From CAZPZZ01 sp964591245 (GTDB lineage Bacteria > Acidobacteriota > Vicinamibacteria > Vicinamibacterales > UBA8438): 37,682 nt of DNA. The notes under the pieces were generated by a model that saw only the letters and a list, made by a program, of their open reading frames with translations, made no database searches and had not been told where the DNA came from. The translations under genes were made by a program, and so were the position numbers. Below, one piece after another: positions 15,654-24,657 of this stretch (within the stretch, counting starts at the first letter, position 1; every line of letters starts with the position of its first letter). Where the stretch lies: NCBI GenBank assembly GCA_964591245.1, contig CAZPZZ010000028.1:1-37682 (forward strand), in the 5' to 3' direction.

Positions 15654-16706
15654 TCAAATCAGGATTTCTACGTCGTAACTGGCCTTCAGTTCCTCGATGA
15701 ATGCCACGGTTCCTGCTTGTTGGGCCTGCAGTAGAAGAAATTCCTGAATCTGTGCACGAGCCTCCTCGAACGCGACGACGGTGGGGGCCTCTCGCTCGAT
15801 GAGCTCAATGATGTGCAAGCCGAACGGGGTTTCCACGATGTCGCTGAGTTCGCCCGGATCGAGGGAAAATGCTGCTTGTTCGAATGCAGGCATGGTCTGA
15901 CCCGCGACGATCACTCCTAGGTCGCCACCGTTGGCGGCTGACTCCGGATCTTCGGAGTGCTCTCGGGCCAGTGCCGCGAAATCGGCGCCGCGTTCGGCTT
16001 CGACCCGCAGGGCTTCCACTCGCTCACGAACGGCGGCCTTGTCCTCCTCGCTTGCGGTTGGGCTCAGCCGAAGAAGGATGTGCCGAACTTGAACGCCTCC
16101 TCCCTCCGTAAACTGTTCACTATGTTGCTCGTAAAAATCGCGGACTGTATCGACATCGACCTTGATTTCGGAGAAGACGGCGGATTCGAGTACTTGTTCG
16201 ACAAGTAGATCGCGATGAGTTTCCTCGCGTAGCATCGTGATCGTCGTATTCCAGTTTTCGAGCTGAGACTCGAACGCTTCCTCGTTGTCGAACCCTGTGC
16301 GAATCTGATCAATCCGAGCGTTCACGGTCGCGTCATCCACGGAGAGATTGCGCGTCTCCGATTCGACGATCAGGAGGTGGAAGGATACAAGGCGCTCGAG
16401 CACTGAGCGGTAGACCTGATCGCGGAACTGCGCTGGTAATGCTTGGCCCGCTTGAATTTCAGCGCTTCGTACGGCCCGTTCTAATTCTTCGCCGGTGATG
16501 TGCCGGTCATTAATGCGGGCAACGAGTTCCGGGAGTTCTTCTGGCACCGGTGCAACCGGTGGGAGCCCTTGGGCGTCCTGTGCGAGTTGAGGGGCTGGGG
16601 TGTCGGCGGCGGTCTGCTCAGGGGCTGACCGGTCCGCGCCGCAGCTCAGCGCCAAGAAGAGAGGGCTGAGCCATCCCAAGAGACGAAATCGAGGTCGCAG
16701 TAACAC
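15654..16706 (-). CDS. Parvulin-type peptidyl-prolyl isomerase lipoprotein (SurA/PrsA-like)
   Basis: This 350-residue exported chaperone has a lipobox LALSC, with the acylated Cys at about residue 22, and should be a periplasmic lipoprotein. A Pro/Ala-rich linker leads to a SurA-like helical domain (about 60-200; PELVARINDRHITGEELERA and VYRSVLERLVSFHLLI). A complete parvulin domain follows (about 205-310; VQVRHILLRL, GADFAALAREHSEDPESA, GGDLGVI and FGLHIIELIERE). The start is the GTG at 16706. The longer open frame to 17111 runs into the penicillin-binding protein gene in another frame and is not credible. No Shine-Dalgarno is present; a perfect TATAAT ends six bases before the GTG. It probably assists folding of envelope proteins. 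Confidence 0.85.
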   Translation of the reverse strand: MLLRPRFRLLGWLSPLFLALSCGADRSAPEQTAADTPAPQLAQDAQGLPPVAPVPEELPELVARINDRHITGEELERAVRSAEIQAGQALPAQFRDQVYRSVLERLVSFHLLIVESETRNLSVDDATVNARIDQIRTGFDNEEAFESQLENWNTTITMLREETHRDLLVEQVLESAVFSEIKVDVDTVRDFYEQHSEQFTEGGGVQVRHILLRLSPTASEEDKAAVRERVEALRVEAERGADFAALAREHSEDPESAANGGDLGVIVAGQTMPAFEQAAFSLDPGELSDIVETPFGLHIIELIEREAPTVVAFEEARAQIQEFLLLQAQQAGTVAFIEELKASYDVEILI

Positions 16707-16712
16707 ATGTCG

Positions 16713-16718
16713 ATTATA
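16713..16718 (-). promoter_or_regulatory. Perfect -10 box just before the parvulin gene
   Basis: TATAAT on the minus strand ends six bases before the GTG start at 16706, so the predicted transcription start falls on the start codon itself (leaderless). A 10-base palindrome GGAGGCCTCC (16726-16735) fills the upstream half of the -10/-35 spacer. The hexamer at the -35 position, ATGGGT, is poor. Confidence 0.4.
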
Positions 16719-16822
16719 CGCGCTCGGAGGCCTCCACCCATGTGCGAATCTCAGGGAGGTTCCGTTCGGGCAGTAACCACAGGGTAAAGGGCGACCGAAG
16801 ATGTGGGCGTGGTGGGACCGGC

Positions 16823-19129
16823 TCAGTGGAGGTGGCAATATTCCGTTGGCGCAGTACCCTGCAGAAACGCCTCGGGTAAAGGCGCTGGGCAGCTGGGCGT
16901 CGCGCGGAGCCCCGTGACCGGATCTACCTCGACGAATTGGATTCCCGCTGGCGGACGAAACTCTCCGGGGGGGCGGCCATCGAGCGCCTGCTTCATGAAA
17001 TCGGTCCAGATGGGCAGTGCTGCCTGCGCTCCGGTCAATCCGAGCGGACTCGCGTCGTCCATTCCGACCCATACCACCGCCAGGAGATTCGGCGTGAAGC
17101 CCGCGAACCATGCGTCACGGAAGTCGTCGGTCGTGCCTGTTTTTCCGGCCGCGTCGTGCATGAATCCGGCTCGCCGCGCTTCCGCGGCAGTACCGTGGTC
17201 GAGCGTACTTTGCAGCATCCAGGAGACCAGGAATGCGTGCTCTGCGCTGGTGACGCGTTCGGGAGACGGTTGGGAGTGTTCGATGACTCGATCACCGTCG
17301 ATGATTCGACGAATCGCATGTAGGGGCGGACGGACGCCGCCGTTCGCAAGTGTTGCGTAGGCGGCGGCGACACCGAGTGGGGAGCTTTCAAACGCGCCCA
17401 GTGCGATGGACGGGTAGGCCGGGGGGGGCGGGTTGCCCGACGCGGCGGCCCAAAGGTTGGCGACAGTCTCGAGACCCGCTTGTTGGGCAACCTTTACGGC
17501 TGCGACGTTCCGCGAGTGTGCCAGCGCCATTCGTGGTGTGATGGCCCCGTCGTACTCATGCCCGTAGTTTCGAGGCCGCCATGGACGCTGGTCGATCGTG
17601 AACGTGGTAGGACTGTCGTCGATCAGCGTCGCGGCAGTAAATTCTGCACCAGCGTCTCGTTGCCCGCTCTCTAGAGCGGCAAGATAGACGAATGGCTTGA
17701 CGACAGATCCCGGTTGGCGTCGCGCCCGTTCGGCACGGTTGAACTGCGAATCAGTATAGGACCGACCGCCGACCAGGGCCAGAACGGCACCAGTTTGTGG
17801 ATTCATGGCGACGAGCGCGACTTCGGGCGTTGTGGAGCGTTGAGATGTGATCCGCCGTAGTCCCTCCTGCACCGCTGATTCCGCCATGCGCTGTAGGTGG
17901 AGGTCGAGGGTGGTTTCGACACGAAGGTTCGTGGAGCCGGGGCCGGGTTCCGCTAGTGAGGGATCGAGCCGTTGGACCACGAAATCGACGAAGTACGGGG
18001 CTTCTTTCTCGTTGAAGTCATTGGACGGTCGTATGGATTCCCGGGCGGCTGCGAGGGCTTGTTCGGGAGTAACCATCTTGAGCTCGACCATTGCTTGCAA
18101 TACCCCGTTTCGGCGCTGCTGTGCTCGCTCTGGATGTCTCGAGGGCGTGGTCGTCTGTGGCGCCTGGATGAGGCCCGCCATCGTGGCGGCCTCGCCAAGC
18201 GTAAGGTTCCGCAGATCTTTTCCAAATAGGGCTCGTGCACCCTGCGCAACGCCATGCACGGCGAATGTCTGGTGATGGCCGAGATAGACGTCGTTGAGAT
18301 AGAGCTCCAGAATACGGGCTTTGGGGAGTCGACGCTCGAGTAGTAGGGCGAGAGCCTGTTCGTGCAGCTTCCGAGACATTGTCCGTTCGGGTGTCAGCAG
18401 TGTGTTCTTGATCAGCTGTTGGGTGAGTGTACTTGCCCCGACGAGATACGGACGCTTCCCGGTCAGATTGGTGACTAACGCACCAAGGATGCGCACCGCG
18501 TCGACACCGTGGTGTCGAAAAAATCGGTGGTCCTCTGCCGCCAGGACAGCATTGACGATGTTGCTCGGAATCTCGGAAAGCGGTGTCATGCGACGTTTGA
18601 GCCGATCCGCGCCATACAGTGTCGAGAGTATCGGGGGGCCGAGCGAAAGACGGTCGGTATCTGCGCCTGGGGGAAAGGCAATGGTCGATATTCGCGGTGT
18701 TCCCTCCGAATCATGTGTGAACGTCACGTGTACGGTTCGCCCGCGATGGTCACCGTGAAGCTCCATGAACGTGACGGTCTCGTCCGCGGTCATGAAGTCG
18801 CCTATGCGGCGTACCTGGTGACGTTCGGCATAGCCTAGGTTGTCGAGCCATTCGGTGAAATCGTCTCGGCCGATCGCGAGTCCTACACTGAATTCGAGTG
18901 GTGCGCCGACGACGGTGGCTGGGGGGAGTGTCCACCCGTTCGCAAGCCGGTTGTCGAGCTGGTGGGACAGCGTACCGTAGATGAGGGTGCCAGCACCGAG
19001 TATCCCGACAACCACCAGGACCAGGAGCGGCGCAGCGCTCAAGGCGACGCGTGTGACTAGAGAACCACCACGGCGACGACGTGGGCGGTTCCGTTTTCGA
19101 CTCTTGAAAAAGCGTGAGCGCGTGTCCAC
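16823..19129 (-). CDS. mrcB: Class A penicillin-binding protein (PBP1-type)
   Basis: This 768-residue bifunctional peptidoglycan synthase has a basic cytoplasmic tail (1-25) and a single membrane anchor (26-52). A short domain of PBP1b type comes next. The glycosyltransferase 51 domain has catalytic E199 in AAEDHRFFRHHG, GASTLTQQLIKN and ILELYLNDVYLG. The transpeptidase domain has the SxxK serine S475 in RQPGSVVKPF, SRN at 539-541 and KTG at 663-665 (AGKTGTTDDFRDAWF). All catalytic residues are intact. The start is GTG 19129, without a clear ribosome-binding site, 42 bases after bshC. The order bshC-PBP-parvulin suggests a transcript with envelope functions. Confidence 0.92.
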   Translation of the reverse strand: MDTRSRFFKSRKRNRPRRRRGGSLVTRVALSAAPLLVLVVVGILGAGTLIYGTLSHQLDNRLANGWTLPPATVVGAPLEFSVGLAIGRDDFTEWLDNLGYAERHQVRRIGDFMTADETVTFMELHGDHRGRTVHVTFTHDSEGTPRISTIAFPPGADTDRLSLGPPILSTLYGADRLKRRMTPLSEIPSNIVNAVLAAEDHRFFRHHGVDAVRILGALVTNLTGKRPYLVGASTLTQQLIKNTLLTPERTMSRKLHEQALALLLERRLPKARILELYLNDVYLGHHQTFAVHGVAQGARALFGKDLRNLTLGEAATMAGLIQAPQTTTPSRHPERAQQRRNGVLQAMVELKMVTPEQALAAARESIRPSNDFNEKEAPYFVDFVVQRLDPSLAEPGPGSTNLRVETTLDLHLQRMAESAVQEGLRRITSQRSTTPEVALVAMNPQTGAVLALVGGRSYTDSQFNRAERARRQPGSVVKPFVYLAALESGQRDAGAEFTAATLIDDSPTTFTIDQRPWRPRNYGHEYDGAITPRMALAHSRNVAAVKVAQQAGLETVANLWAAASGNPPPPAYPSIALGAFESSPLGVAAAYATLANGGVRPPLHAIRRIIDGDRVIEHSQPSPERVTSAEHAFLVSWMLQSTLDHGTAAEARRAGFMHDAAGKTGTTDDFRDAWFAGFTPNLLAVVWVGMDDASPLGLTGAQAALPIWTDFMKQALDGRPPGEFRPPAGIQFVEVDPVTGLRATPSCPAPLPEAFLQGTAPTEYCHLH

Positions 19130-19171
19130 GTCAATCTTATCGGACGATGCGCCGTCATGACCACGACCGTT

Positions 19172-20821
19172 CTATACCGAGATGACCCAGTGGTGGGTAG
19201 TATCGAACGTAGGATTGTTCGCGAGGTGAGTGGTGAGGGTTGGTCCATAGCGGTTCAGAAAATACAGATTACTGACAGCGCGTTCCTGTAGAACTCCTTC
19301 AGGAAAGAGCTGATCTTGTGCCCGGGAGAATTGCCGGCGTAGTGTCTGGTCTCGTCGTTTGGCGGCTTGCACAACCTTGTTCCGGAAATTATTCAGCTCG
19401 CGGTTCACACGGCCTCGGGTGGACTCGGCTGCACCGGAGAGCGTCGGATCAACAGTGGCTACCTCGGTGCTCAAGGTCGTCATGTGGTCGCTTACGGCGA
19501 GTTCAATCGCGGACAAGGCTCTTTCGACGAGCTCTGGAAGTTGCGCCCCCAGAAGGCGGTTCAACGCTGCCTCATCACGAGGTTGTAGTTCTTCGAGCGC
19601 GATGTGCTGGCGATGGAGAAATTTGAGCACGGCAGTGTCCACCACGCTTGCACTGAGACGCTGGGCTATGAGTGGCATCGGGACCTTGAAGTGTGCGTAC
19701 ACCTCTCGGAGCTGACCGAGGTAAGCCAGTTCGTTCGGCCCGGCGACATAGCAGACGGTTGGGAAAAGTTGGTCCTGGACCACGGGGCGTAGCAGGACGT
19801 TGGGGCTGAGGCACGTAGGATCGACCCGATGGCGCTCTAAAAGAGTCTCGGCACTGAACTGTTCATTCTCGATCTGGAAGTCGGAGCCGTGACGGCGAAT
19901 GCTTCGACGTGCCGAATCGAGCAGAAAGAGCGCCGTGGCATCATCCGGGGGCCTGACTTGGGCGTGGAATCCGCTCGCTTGGAGTTGATTTCCCGAGGAA
20001 CGGGCGAGATCGCTAGTAGTGCCTGGGCTGCGCAGTTCTCGCTCGAACAGGTCCGCGACGAGAGGTTTGGCCTGTGGATCAGACGCGTCAAATACCACGA
20101 GGCCGAGTTCACCGAGTTGCCGCTCGAGCCAGGAGGCAAATCCATCTACCAGTCTGACTCCGGGAGCGTATGCGCTGCGAAGCTCGGCGATGAGGTCTTC
20201 GGTAAAGTCCGTCCGGGGGAGGGTGCTCGAGACCGTGTCGATCACCGCTTCGATCTCAGGGCCGAGGATCACTGCGCCAGCCGGGGTCCCCGTGGGTGAT
20301 GACATCGGTAGCGAGACGGACGTGACCTTGAGATCGGCATCGAGGATACGGCAGCTGCGAATCTCGTCGAGATCATGATCCTCTGCGTCCACCCAGAAGA
20401 CCGGGATGGCCGGGACGTCGTACGTGCGTTCGACGTTGCGAGCCAATCGCACCACGGAGATTGCCTTGAGGAGCGTGTACAGGGGCCCTCCAAAGAGGCC
20501 GGCTTGCTGTCCGGTCACGACGGCTACCGCACGTGGGTCATCCAGACGTGCCGCCATCTCCAAGGTGGAAGCTGGTGCGTTCCTGGCGCGCAGCTGATCC
20601 TGGAGAATTCCGGTAATGGGGTTGATGCTCTTCGCGGGGCGTTGTCGGGCGGCAATCGCCCGGCGCCAGGCTGCTGGATCAGCTGGATTGCCGGCGAAAA
20701 AGTGTTCAAGCGCCCCAAAGTCGCTTGCGTAGCTCCCGGCCAGGGGTTTGTTGCCAGGAAGTCGGCCGATGTCGACGGCGACGGGCTTGGTCAGTGATGC
20801 GCTGGTTGAGTCCGAAGGCAC
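19172..20821 (-). CDS. bshC: Bacillithiol biosynthesis cysteine-adding enzyme BshC
   Basis: BshC couples cysteine to glucosaminyl-malate in the last step of bacillithiol synthesis. The 549-residue protein shows the family hallmarks: AVVTGQQAGLFGGPLYTLLK (Rossmann phosphate region), VFWVDAEDHDLDEI, SPNVLLRPVVQDQLFP and YVAGPNELAYLGQLREVY. A C-terminal coiled-coil (NRELNNFRNKVVQAAKRRDQ) is the usual dimerisation segment. It starts with GTG 20821 with GGAAA upstream. bshA and bshB are not in the window. The 178-base gap upstream separates it from the divergent kinase-like gene. Bacillithiol in a Gram-negative is known from several phyla; here it is inferred from this gene alone. Confidence 0.9.
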   Translation of the reverse strand: MPSDSTSASLTKPVAVDIGRLPGNKPLAGSYASDFGALEHFFAGNPADPAAWRRAIAARQRPAKSINPITGILQDQLRARNAPASTLEMAARLDDPRAVAVVTGQQAGLFGGPLYTLLKAISVVRLARNVERTYDVPAIPVFWVDAEDHDLDEIRSCRILDADLKVTSVSLPMSSPTGTPAGAVILGPEIEAVIDTVSSTLPRTDFTEDLIAELRSAYAPGVRLVDGFASWLERQLGELGLVVFDASDPQAKPLVADLFERELRSPGTTSDLARSSGNQLQASGFHAQVRPPDDATALFLLDSARRSIRRHGSDFQIENEQFSAETLLERHRVDPTCLSPNVLLRPVVQDQLFPTVCYVAGPNELAYLGQLREVYAHFKVPMPLIAQRLSASVVDTAVLKFLHRQHIALEELQPRDEAALNRLLGAQLPELVERALSAIELAVSDHMTTLSTEVATVDPTLSGAAESTRGRVNRELNNFRNKVVQAAKRRDQTLRRQFSRAQDQLFPEGVLQERAVSNLYFLNRYGPTLTTHLANNPTFDTTHHWVISV

Positions 20822-20898
20822 AATTTTCCACTTTCGCAGAGGGCGTCCTCAAGTGTCAAGGTGGGCCGGGGCGAGGTCAACGATCCTTCCGCGTCGGC

Positions 20899-20926
20899 TT
20901 GGTGGTTGTCGAGATCGGTCTATCAT
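20899..20926 (+). promoter_or_regulatory. Candidate promoter of the pseudokinase-carAB transcript
   Basis: TATCAT at 20921-20926 matches TATAAT at 5 of 6. TTGGTG at 20899-20904 lies 16 bases upstream and matches TTGACA at 3 of 6. It would give a leader of about 70 bases in a stretch that is more A+T-rich than its surroundings. The evidence is modest; no operator-like repeat was seen beside it. Confidence 0.3.
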
Positions 20927-20999
20927 ATTGAAGAAATACGCATTTTCGTGTTAATTTGTAAAGCGAATTGGAGGTTTTACCCACCTGGAACAGAAGGAT

Positions 21000-23501
21000 T
21001 TGAGCGCCAATTCCCTCCCCGATTTATTCGGTCCCTACCGGGTCATGCATCAAATCGGCGTCGGCGTTCTCGGTCCGGTGTTCCGTGCCTATCCCCAAGA
21101 TGGCGAGCATTTAGTTGCACTCAAGGCATTTCTCCTGGACCTTGTACCGGAGCAGGCAATCGGGCTCGCTGAGGCACTTACTGAGATCGTAGCGACGGGA
21201 TTATCTCACCCCTCGGTCGTGAGCCCGCTTGGCGCCGGCGTCGAACGCGGTATTCCCTATTTGGCGTTTTCGTATGCGTCGGCCGAGTCGTTGGATGTGG
21301 CAATGAGTCACTACGCGCCGGCGTCGATCGCGACGGCATTGCCGATGGTGGTTCAGCTTGCCTCCGCCGTCGATGCGGCGCATGCGAAGGGACTGCCTCA
21401 CGGGGCGCTCCATCTGCGCGATGTCTTCGTGACACCCGATCTGACTCAGATTTGTGGGTTTGGCATCGTTCCTGCGATTGAACGTGTCGGCCGGCGCGGT
21501 GAGATACGCCCCCCGTATGCCGCGCCGGAGCGACTTGCCGGAGATCCTTGGGGTGCGGCCGCGGATCGCTACTCGTTGGCAGCCATCGCCTTTGAGTTGC
21601 TGACCGGAGCGCGTGCCGGAGGAGAAGAACGAGATACCAGGGAACAGTTAACGCGAGTGGGAGGAGGGCGCCGCGCAGACGGCTTGATGCGCGTATTTGC
21701 AACGGCTATGGCGCAAGATCCGGACGAACGTCCGTCGTCTGCCGTGGCCTTCGCCGAGGCATTGGCCGACGCCGTCGGCTGGTCCGGGAGTGGAACAGGG
21801 GATATGACCAAACGAAATATTGATCAGCCTGCGGTTAGTGGTAAGAAGGCCGACGAATTGGATTGGAGTGAGCGTGCCTTGGACCGTGGGGAGCCACAGG
21901 AGTTACGCCCCCCTGACCCATATGAGCCGAGGCCAGTAGGAGCCCCGCCGGGCTTCGTGCGGCCCGATGGCCTTGAGCCTGACGCTGCTGCGGATGATGT
22001 CGATCTATTCGACACCGGGGAGAGGCTGCTTTCGGCTGACGCTGATGCAGCCGGGCGCATTCCCTCACGGGAAGAGGGGGAGCGTGTACTGGGGGCTGGT
22101 CCGAGTCAGAGGGACGGCTGGGAACCTCTTGCGCCGCCGAAATCGCTTTTTGATCAACTCGATGAGTCTGGTGCCGACGAGTTCGAGGCCCGCGAGTCGG
22201 AGCGTGATGTGGACGGGGATGATGGGAATGAGGCGGTGGAGGAGGACCTCGAGGCTGTGCAGGCACGGTATCGAACACTGAAGACGCCACAAGAAAGTCC
22301 CGAAAGTCCCGATGGGTACCAGGCTATTCCCGTGAGCGGTTTGCGCGATCGACTGAGGGTCGGTGAAGAGGACGCACTCGAGGAAGACGCACTCGAGGAA
22401 GACGAGCTTGAGGAAGACGAACTCGAGGAGGAGGAGGACCGGAGCGACGCGTTCGATGATCTCGATGGTGCGGACGAGCGTGAGGATCATAACGGTGGCT
22501 TCTTAGACCACGGGGAAGATGATCTCGATGAATTGGTGGCTCGCGACGGTTCTTCACATCTCGGAAGCGTGGAAGCCAGTGACCGGGGGGGCTTGGTTGA
22601 AGACGAGTATGATTACGAGCCTGATCGCGTCAGCCCGGACGAACTCGAACGAGATCTGAACACGTCCAGTCGTACGCTTGCCGTCGTACCGCTAGTGCTC
22701 ATTGCCGTCGTGACGGCGGTTGCGGCATTCGTGATCGGTTTTGGTTTGATGACCGGGGAAGAAGAGGTCGTGAGGGGCTCGTCAGGGACCAGTGAAGGGA
22801 CGGCCGTCGCGGCAGGGGTGGTGTTGGAAGGAACTTCAACCGAGGAGTCGCTGGCTACGCCGCCAGGCCGAGAATTCAGCGAGGCTTCCGTGCTCGACGG
22901 GATGCCGGGAGATGCAGACACGTTTGCATCTGCCCCAGTTACGGAGGCTGTCCCGCCGCAGTCCGAGCCGGCGGTAGCCCCTGTGATGACGACGTCGGAT
23001 GCGCCAACCGTCGCCGAACCTGCCGCGATTGTACAGCCGGCGGATGGACGTTTGCTGGTCCGTTCGACTCCTGCTGGGGCAGAGGTGCTGGTCGATAGCG
23101 AGCCGCGTGGGCAGACTCCGCTCGCACTGGAAGAGCTTCCCTATGGGAGCTACACGGTGCGTGTTGTTCTAGATGGGTATGAGCCCGATGAGCGTAGTAT
23201 GGAAATAACCCCGCTTGACCGTATCGCGTCGGTCGATGTTCGACTGCTGACAAGTGAGCCGACATCGATAGCCAGTAGTACAGTAGGATCGATCTATGTC
23301 GACACGCGCCCGAGTGGCGTTGAAGTCTGGCTAGACGATCGCCTGGTTGGCGAAACACCTATGTTAATTTCCGAAGTCATGCCTGGTTCTCATGAACTGG
23401 AGTTCAGATCCGATGGGTATCGTGATTGGACGACCACGGTTCAAGTGGATCCGGCGCAGCAAGCTCGCGTAACCGCGTCGCTCGACTACTCTCGCCCATG
23501 A
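21000..23501 (+). CDS. Membrane pseudokinase with acidic linker and two PEGA domains
   Basis: This 833-residue protein contains a Hanks-type kinase fold (about 10-260). Lysine K42 in VALK, APE (YAAPERL) and the ADRYSLAAIAFEL helix are kept. However, the HRD aspartate is replaced (H134-G135-A136, PHGALHLRDVF), the loop Asn is D141, and DFG reads GFG (153-155). It should therefore not phosphorylate by the usual mechanism. A long acidic, low-complexity linker (270-555) includes four tandem 5-residue units (EDALE/EDELE). A membrane helix (559-583) is followed by two PEGA domains (683-750 and 763-830; PAGAEVLVDSEPRGQTPL, PSGVEVWLDDRLVGETPM). The start is TTG 21000; AGAAGGA lies directly before it, unusually close, and GGAGG is at 20970-20974. 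It overlaps carA by 4 bases. Confidence 0.85.
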   Translation: MSANSLPDLFGPYRVMHQIGVGVLGPVFRAYPQDGEHLVALKAFLLDLVPEQAIGLAEALTEIVATGLSHPSVVSPLGAGVERGIPYLAFSYASAESLDVAMSHYAPASIATALPMVVQLASAVDAAHAKGLPHGALHLRDVFVTPDLTQICGFGIVPAIERVGRRGEIRPPYAAPERLAGDPWGAAADRYSLAAIAFELLTGARAGGEERDTREQLTRVGGGRRADGLMRVFATAMAQDPDERPSSAVAFAEALADAVGWSGSGTGDMTKRNIDQPAVSGKKADELDWSERALDRGEPQELRPPDPYEPRPVGAPPGFVRPDGLEPDAAADDVDLFDTGERLLSADADAAGRIPSREEGERVLGAGPSQRDGWEPLAPPKSLFDQLDESGADEFEARESERDVDGDDGNEAVEEDLEAVQARYRTLKTPQESPESPDGYQAIPVSGLRDRLRVGEEDALEEDALEEDELEEDELEEEEDRSDAFDDLDGADEREDHNGGFLDHGEDDLDELVARDGSSHLGSVEASDRGGLVEDEYDYEPDRVSPDELERDLNTSSRTLAVVPLVLIAVVTAVAAFVIGFGLMTGEEEVVRGSSGTSEGTAVAAGVVLEGTSTEESLATPPGREFSEASVLDGMPGDADTFASAPVTEAVPPQSEPAVAPVMTTSDAPTVAEPAAIVQPADGRLLVRSTPAGAEVLVDSEPRGQTPLALEELPYGSYTVRVVLDGYEPDERSMEITPLDRIASVDVRLLTSEPTSIASSTVGSIYVDTRPSGVEVWLDDRLVGETPMLISEVMPGSHELEFRSDGYRDWTTTVQVDPAQQARVTASLDYSRP
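22368..22427 (+). repeat. Four tandem 15-base units inside the pseudokinase linker
   Basis: The units at 22368-22382, 22383-22397, 22398-22412 and 22413-22427 encode EDALE, EDALE, EDELE and EDELE. They differ only by a few substitutions, such as GCA to GAG/GAA and CTC to CTT. They look like a recent in-frame expansion of an acidic linker. Confidence 0.85.
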
Positions 23502-24649
23502 ACGCCGTCCTCGCTCTGGAAAATGGAACCTGGTATCGCGGCACCTCTGCCGGCGCGACTGGTGTCGCGCGCGGCGAGGTTGTGTTTAACACGAGTATGA
23601 CCGGTTACCAGGAAGTACTGACCGACCCCTCCTACGCCAGGCAGATCGTTTCGATGACCTGTCCGCAGATCGGTAACTATGGTGTTACCCCAGAAGATAC
23701 CGAATCCAGCGGACCCCAAGTGGCTGGATTCGTGGTTCGGGAAGCCTCGCCGATGGCGAGTAATTGGCGGTCTACTGGGACCTTACAGAGTTACCTGCGG
23801 GAGCATGGGATCGTCGCGATTTCAGGCATTGATACGCGTGCGCTGACTCGCATACTTCGAACTGCGGGCGTGATGCGAGGCGTGATCGCGACTGGTCCGG
23901 CAGATCCAGAAGCGCTCGTGGCGGAGGCTAGAGATGTCACGCCTATGGAGGGCGCTGATCTGGCGCGAACCGTCAGTTGCGCCGAGCCCTTCGAGTGGTT
24001 CGAGGAAGAGGGTGAGGGCACGGACCGTTCTTTGGGACCTGCTGAATTCCGGGTGCCGCCTGGGCGACGCGCGGATCGGAAGCTTCGCATTGCGGCTTAC
24101 GACTTTGGGCTCAAGCGCAATATTCTCAGGCGCCTAGCGCTTCACGGCTGTCGTGTCCGCGTGTTTCCGGCGACGGCTCCGGCTAGCGACCTGCTGGCAA
24201 TCAATCCCGATGGCGTGTTTCTTAGCAATGGTCCGGGTGACCCGGCTCCACTGACGTATGCCGTCTCGAATGTGAGGGCTGTACTCCAGGCAGACGTACC
24301 AGTGTTCGGCATCTGTCTTGGCCATCAGGTGCTTGCACGCGCCATGGGTGGAACCACCTACAAGTTGAAGTTCGGACACCGGGGTGGGAACCATCCGGTA
24401 AAGCAGCTTTCCACTGGGCAAGTTGAAATCACCAGTCAAAACCACGGCTTTGCGGTGGAGCAAGAGTCGCTTCCGGATGACGTTGAGGTCACGCACGTCA
24501 ACCTTTATGACGGGACCGTCGAGGGGGTCAGGCATACGGAGCATGCTGCGTTTAGCGTGCAGTACCACCCCGAGGCATCCCCCGGCCCGCACGACGCGGA
24601 CTATCTCTTTACCAGTTTTCTTGAAGAGATGGTGCGTCGAGCGGAGTAA
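23498..24649 (+). CDS. carA: Carbamoyl-phosphate synthase small (glutaminase) subunit
   Basis: CarA hydrolyses glutamine and feeds ammonia to CarB for carbamoyl phosphate, the precursor of arginine and pyrimidines. The N-terminal domain opens NAVLALENGTWYRGTSAGA and contains VVFNTSMTGYQEVLTDPSY. The class I glutaminase domain has its nucleophile Cys in FGICLGHQVLARAMGG, the SQNHGFAV motif and the His-Glu pair in VQYHPEASPGPHD. At 383 residues it is full length. The start is the ATG at 23498, overlapping the pseudokinase stop as ATGA. An open frame from 23426 exists but lies inside the pseudokinase gene. There is no Shine-Dalgarno sequence, so expression probably relies on translation of the upstream gene. 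Confidence 0.95.
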   Translation: MNAVLALENGTWYRGTSAGATGVARGEVVFNTSMTGYQEVLTDPSYARQIVSMTCPQIGNYGVTPEDTESSGPQVAGFVVREASPMASNWRSTGTLQSYLREHGIVAISGIDTRALTRILRTAGVMRGVIATGPADPEALVAEARDVTPMEGADLARTVSCAEPFEWFEEEGEGTDRSLGPAEFRVPPGRRADRKLRIAAYDFGLKRNILRRLALHGCRVRVFPATAPASDLLAINPDGVFLSNGPGDPAPLTYAVSNVRAVLQADVPVFGICLGHQVLARAMGGTTYKLKFGHRGGNHPVKQLSTGQVEITSQNHGFAVEQESLPDDVEVTHVNLYDGTVEGVRHTEHAAFSVQYHPEASPGPHDADYLFTSFLEEMVRRAE

Positions 24650-24657
24650 CCCTGACG

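Noticed and set aside
16707..17111. N-terminal extension of the parvulin gene
   Set aside because: It runs into the penicillin-binding protein gene and would put the signal peptide in mid-protein; the GTG at 16706 gives a proper lipoprotein signal.
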